This document shows positions 63,808-64,000 of a DNA stretch of 64,000 bases, piece by piece (the stretch's first letter is position 1; each line of letters opens with the position of its first letter). The stretch lies in assembly GCF_016735695.1 (NCBI RefSeq), contig NZ_JAERQD010000003.1, positions 124,001-188,000 on the forward strand. The letters run 5' to 3'. A program made the position numbers and the translations under genes. Origin of the DNA: Microvirga zambiensis WSM3693. Its GTDB lineage: Bacteria > Pseudomonadota > Alphaproteobacteria > Rhizobiales > Beijerinckiaceae. The notes beneath the pieces were generated by a model that was not told the origin of the DNA, ran no database searches, and saw only the letters and a program-made list of their open reading frames with translations.

Positions 63808-64000
63808 ATGGATGATCAAGCCATTCCGCTCGACGCCGAAACCAAGGCGGTCGAGAAGCCTGAGGATCACCGGGAAGAGCTGCGCCTCTGGCTGCGGCTT
63901 CTCACCTGCTCAACCCTGATCGAGGGCGAGGTGCGCCGCCGCCTGCGCGAGCGCTTCGACGTCACGCTTCCCCGCTTCGACCTGATGGCGCAGCTCGACA
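63808..64000 (+). CDS. MarR family transcriptional regulator, 3' end outside window
   Basis: First 64 residues of a MarR-type regulator. The helical dimer region (LRLWLRLLTCSTLIEGEVRR) and the start of the winged-helix segment (FDVTLPRFDLMAQLD) are visible. The window ends before the DNA-recognition helix. Adjacent to aromatic acid genes, it most probably binds an aryl-CoA or the free aromatic acid and represses the promoters carrying the TATTTTAAG-type palindromes. Confidence 0.85.
   Translation, partial: MDDQAIPLDAETKAVEKPEDHREELRLWLRLLTCSTLIEGEVRRRLRERFDVTLPRFDLMAQLD

Overview
The window is one stretch of high-GC bacterial chromosome. It contains no rRNA or tRNA gene, insertion sequence, prophage or CRISPR array that I could see. 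Gene content points to an alphaproteobacterium of the order Hyphomicrobiales (Rhizobiales). The main clues are a fused UreAB urease subunit, an Agrobacterium-like GlgC, a complete UrtABCDE transporter joined to urease genes, and a 2-aminobenzoyl-CoA monooxygenase/reductase locus. A Methylobacteriaceae or Bradyrhizobium-like host (for example Microvirga) fits best, but that is inference from gene content only.

Layout. 1-4560: the 3' part of a globin-coupled chemoreceptor, a small hypothetical gene, an HtrA-like protein that has lost its catalytic triad, an aldo/keto reductase and an inositol-monophosphatase-family enzyme. 4551-10943: a divergent amino-acid catabolism locus. One arm carries an aminotransferase and a YheO/DauR-like regulator; the other carries a paralogous aminotransferase, an M20 amidohydrolase, a threonine-dehydratase-like enzyme and an ornithine-cyclodeaminase-like enzyme. 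A three-half-site operator candidate lies between the arms. 10975-13710: two hypothetical proteins and serA. 13711-18993: a spacer with an orphan intrinsic terminator, an O-antigen-ligase-like membrane protein, and a trio resembling Escherichia coli ybhP-ybhN-clsB. 19309-35682: a DUF2934 gene, then a glycogen/trehalose island of glgC-glgA1, glgX, glgB, a malQ-treY fusion, treZ and a second glgA.

35864-47020 is a nitrogen-scavenging superoperon: a sigma-54 type promoter followed by urtABCDE-ureD-ureAB-ureC-ureE-ureF-ureG-ureJ, all on the + strand and mostly overlapping or nearly so. Urea is imported and hydrolysed to ammonia; UreDEFG and UreJ supply nickel and assemble the active site. 47147-52953 is mixed: a secreted Gly/Asn-repeat protein, the AMPylase SelO, three small hypothetical proteins, two copies of a palindromic intergenic element, an L,D-transpeptidase and a secreted histidine phosphatase.

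53016-64000 is an aromatic (probably anthranilate) catabolism locus. A LivKHMGF-type ABC importer with a kynurenine-formamidase-like hydrolase runs leftward. An aryl-CoA ligase, a 2-aminobenzoyl-CoA (salicylyl-CoA 5-hydroxylase type) monooxygenase/reductase, an SDR and a MarR regulator, cut by the window edge, run rightward. The same near-perfect palindrome occurs in the divergent promoter region and again before the monooxygenase gene, and is the obvious candidate MarR operator.

The most interesting points are the uncharacterised amino-acid locus with its operator, the paired palindromes of the aromatic locus, the formamidase-like gene tied to anthranilate degradation, the pseudo-protease, the MalQ-TreY fusion, and matching 12-bp hairpins that follow the binding-protein gene in both ABC-transporter operons.
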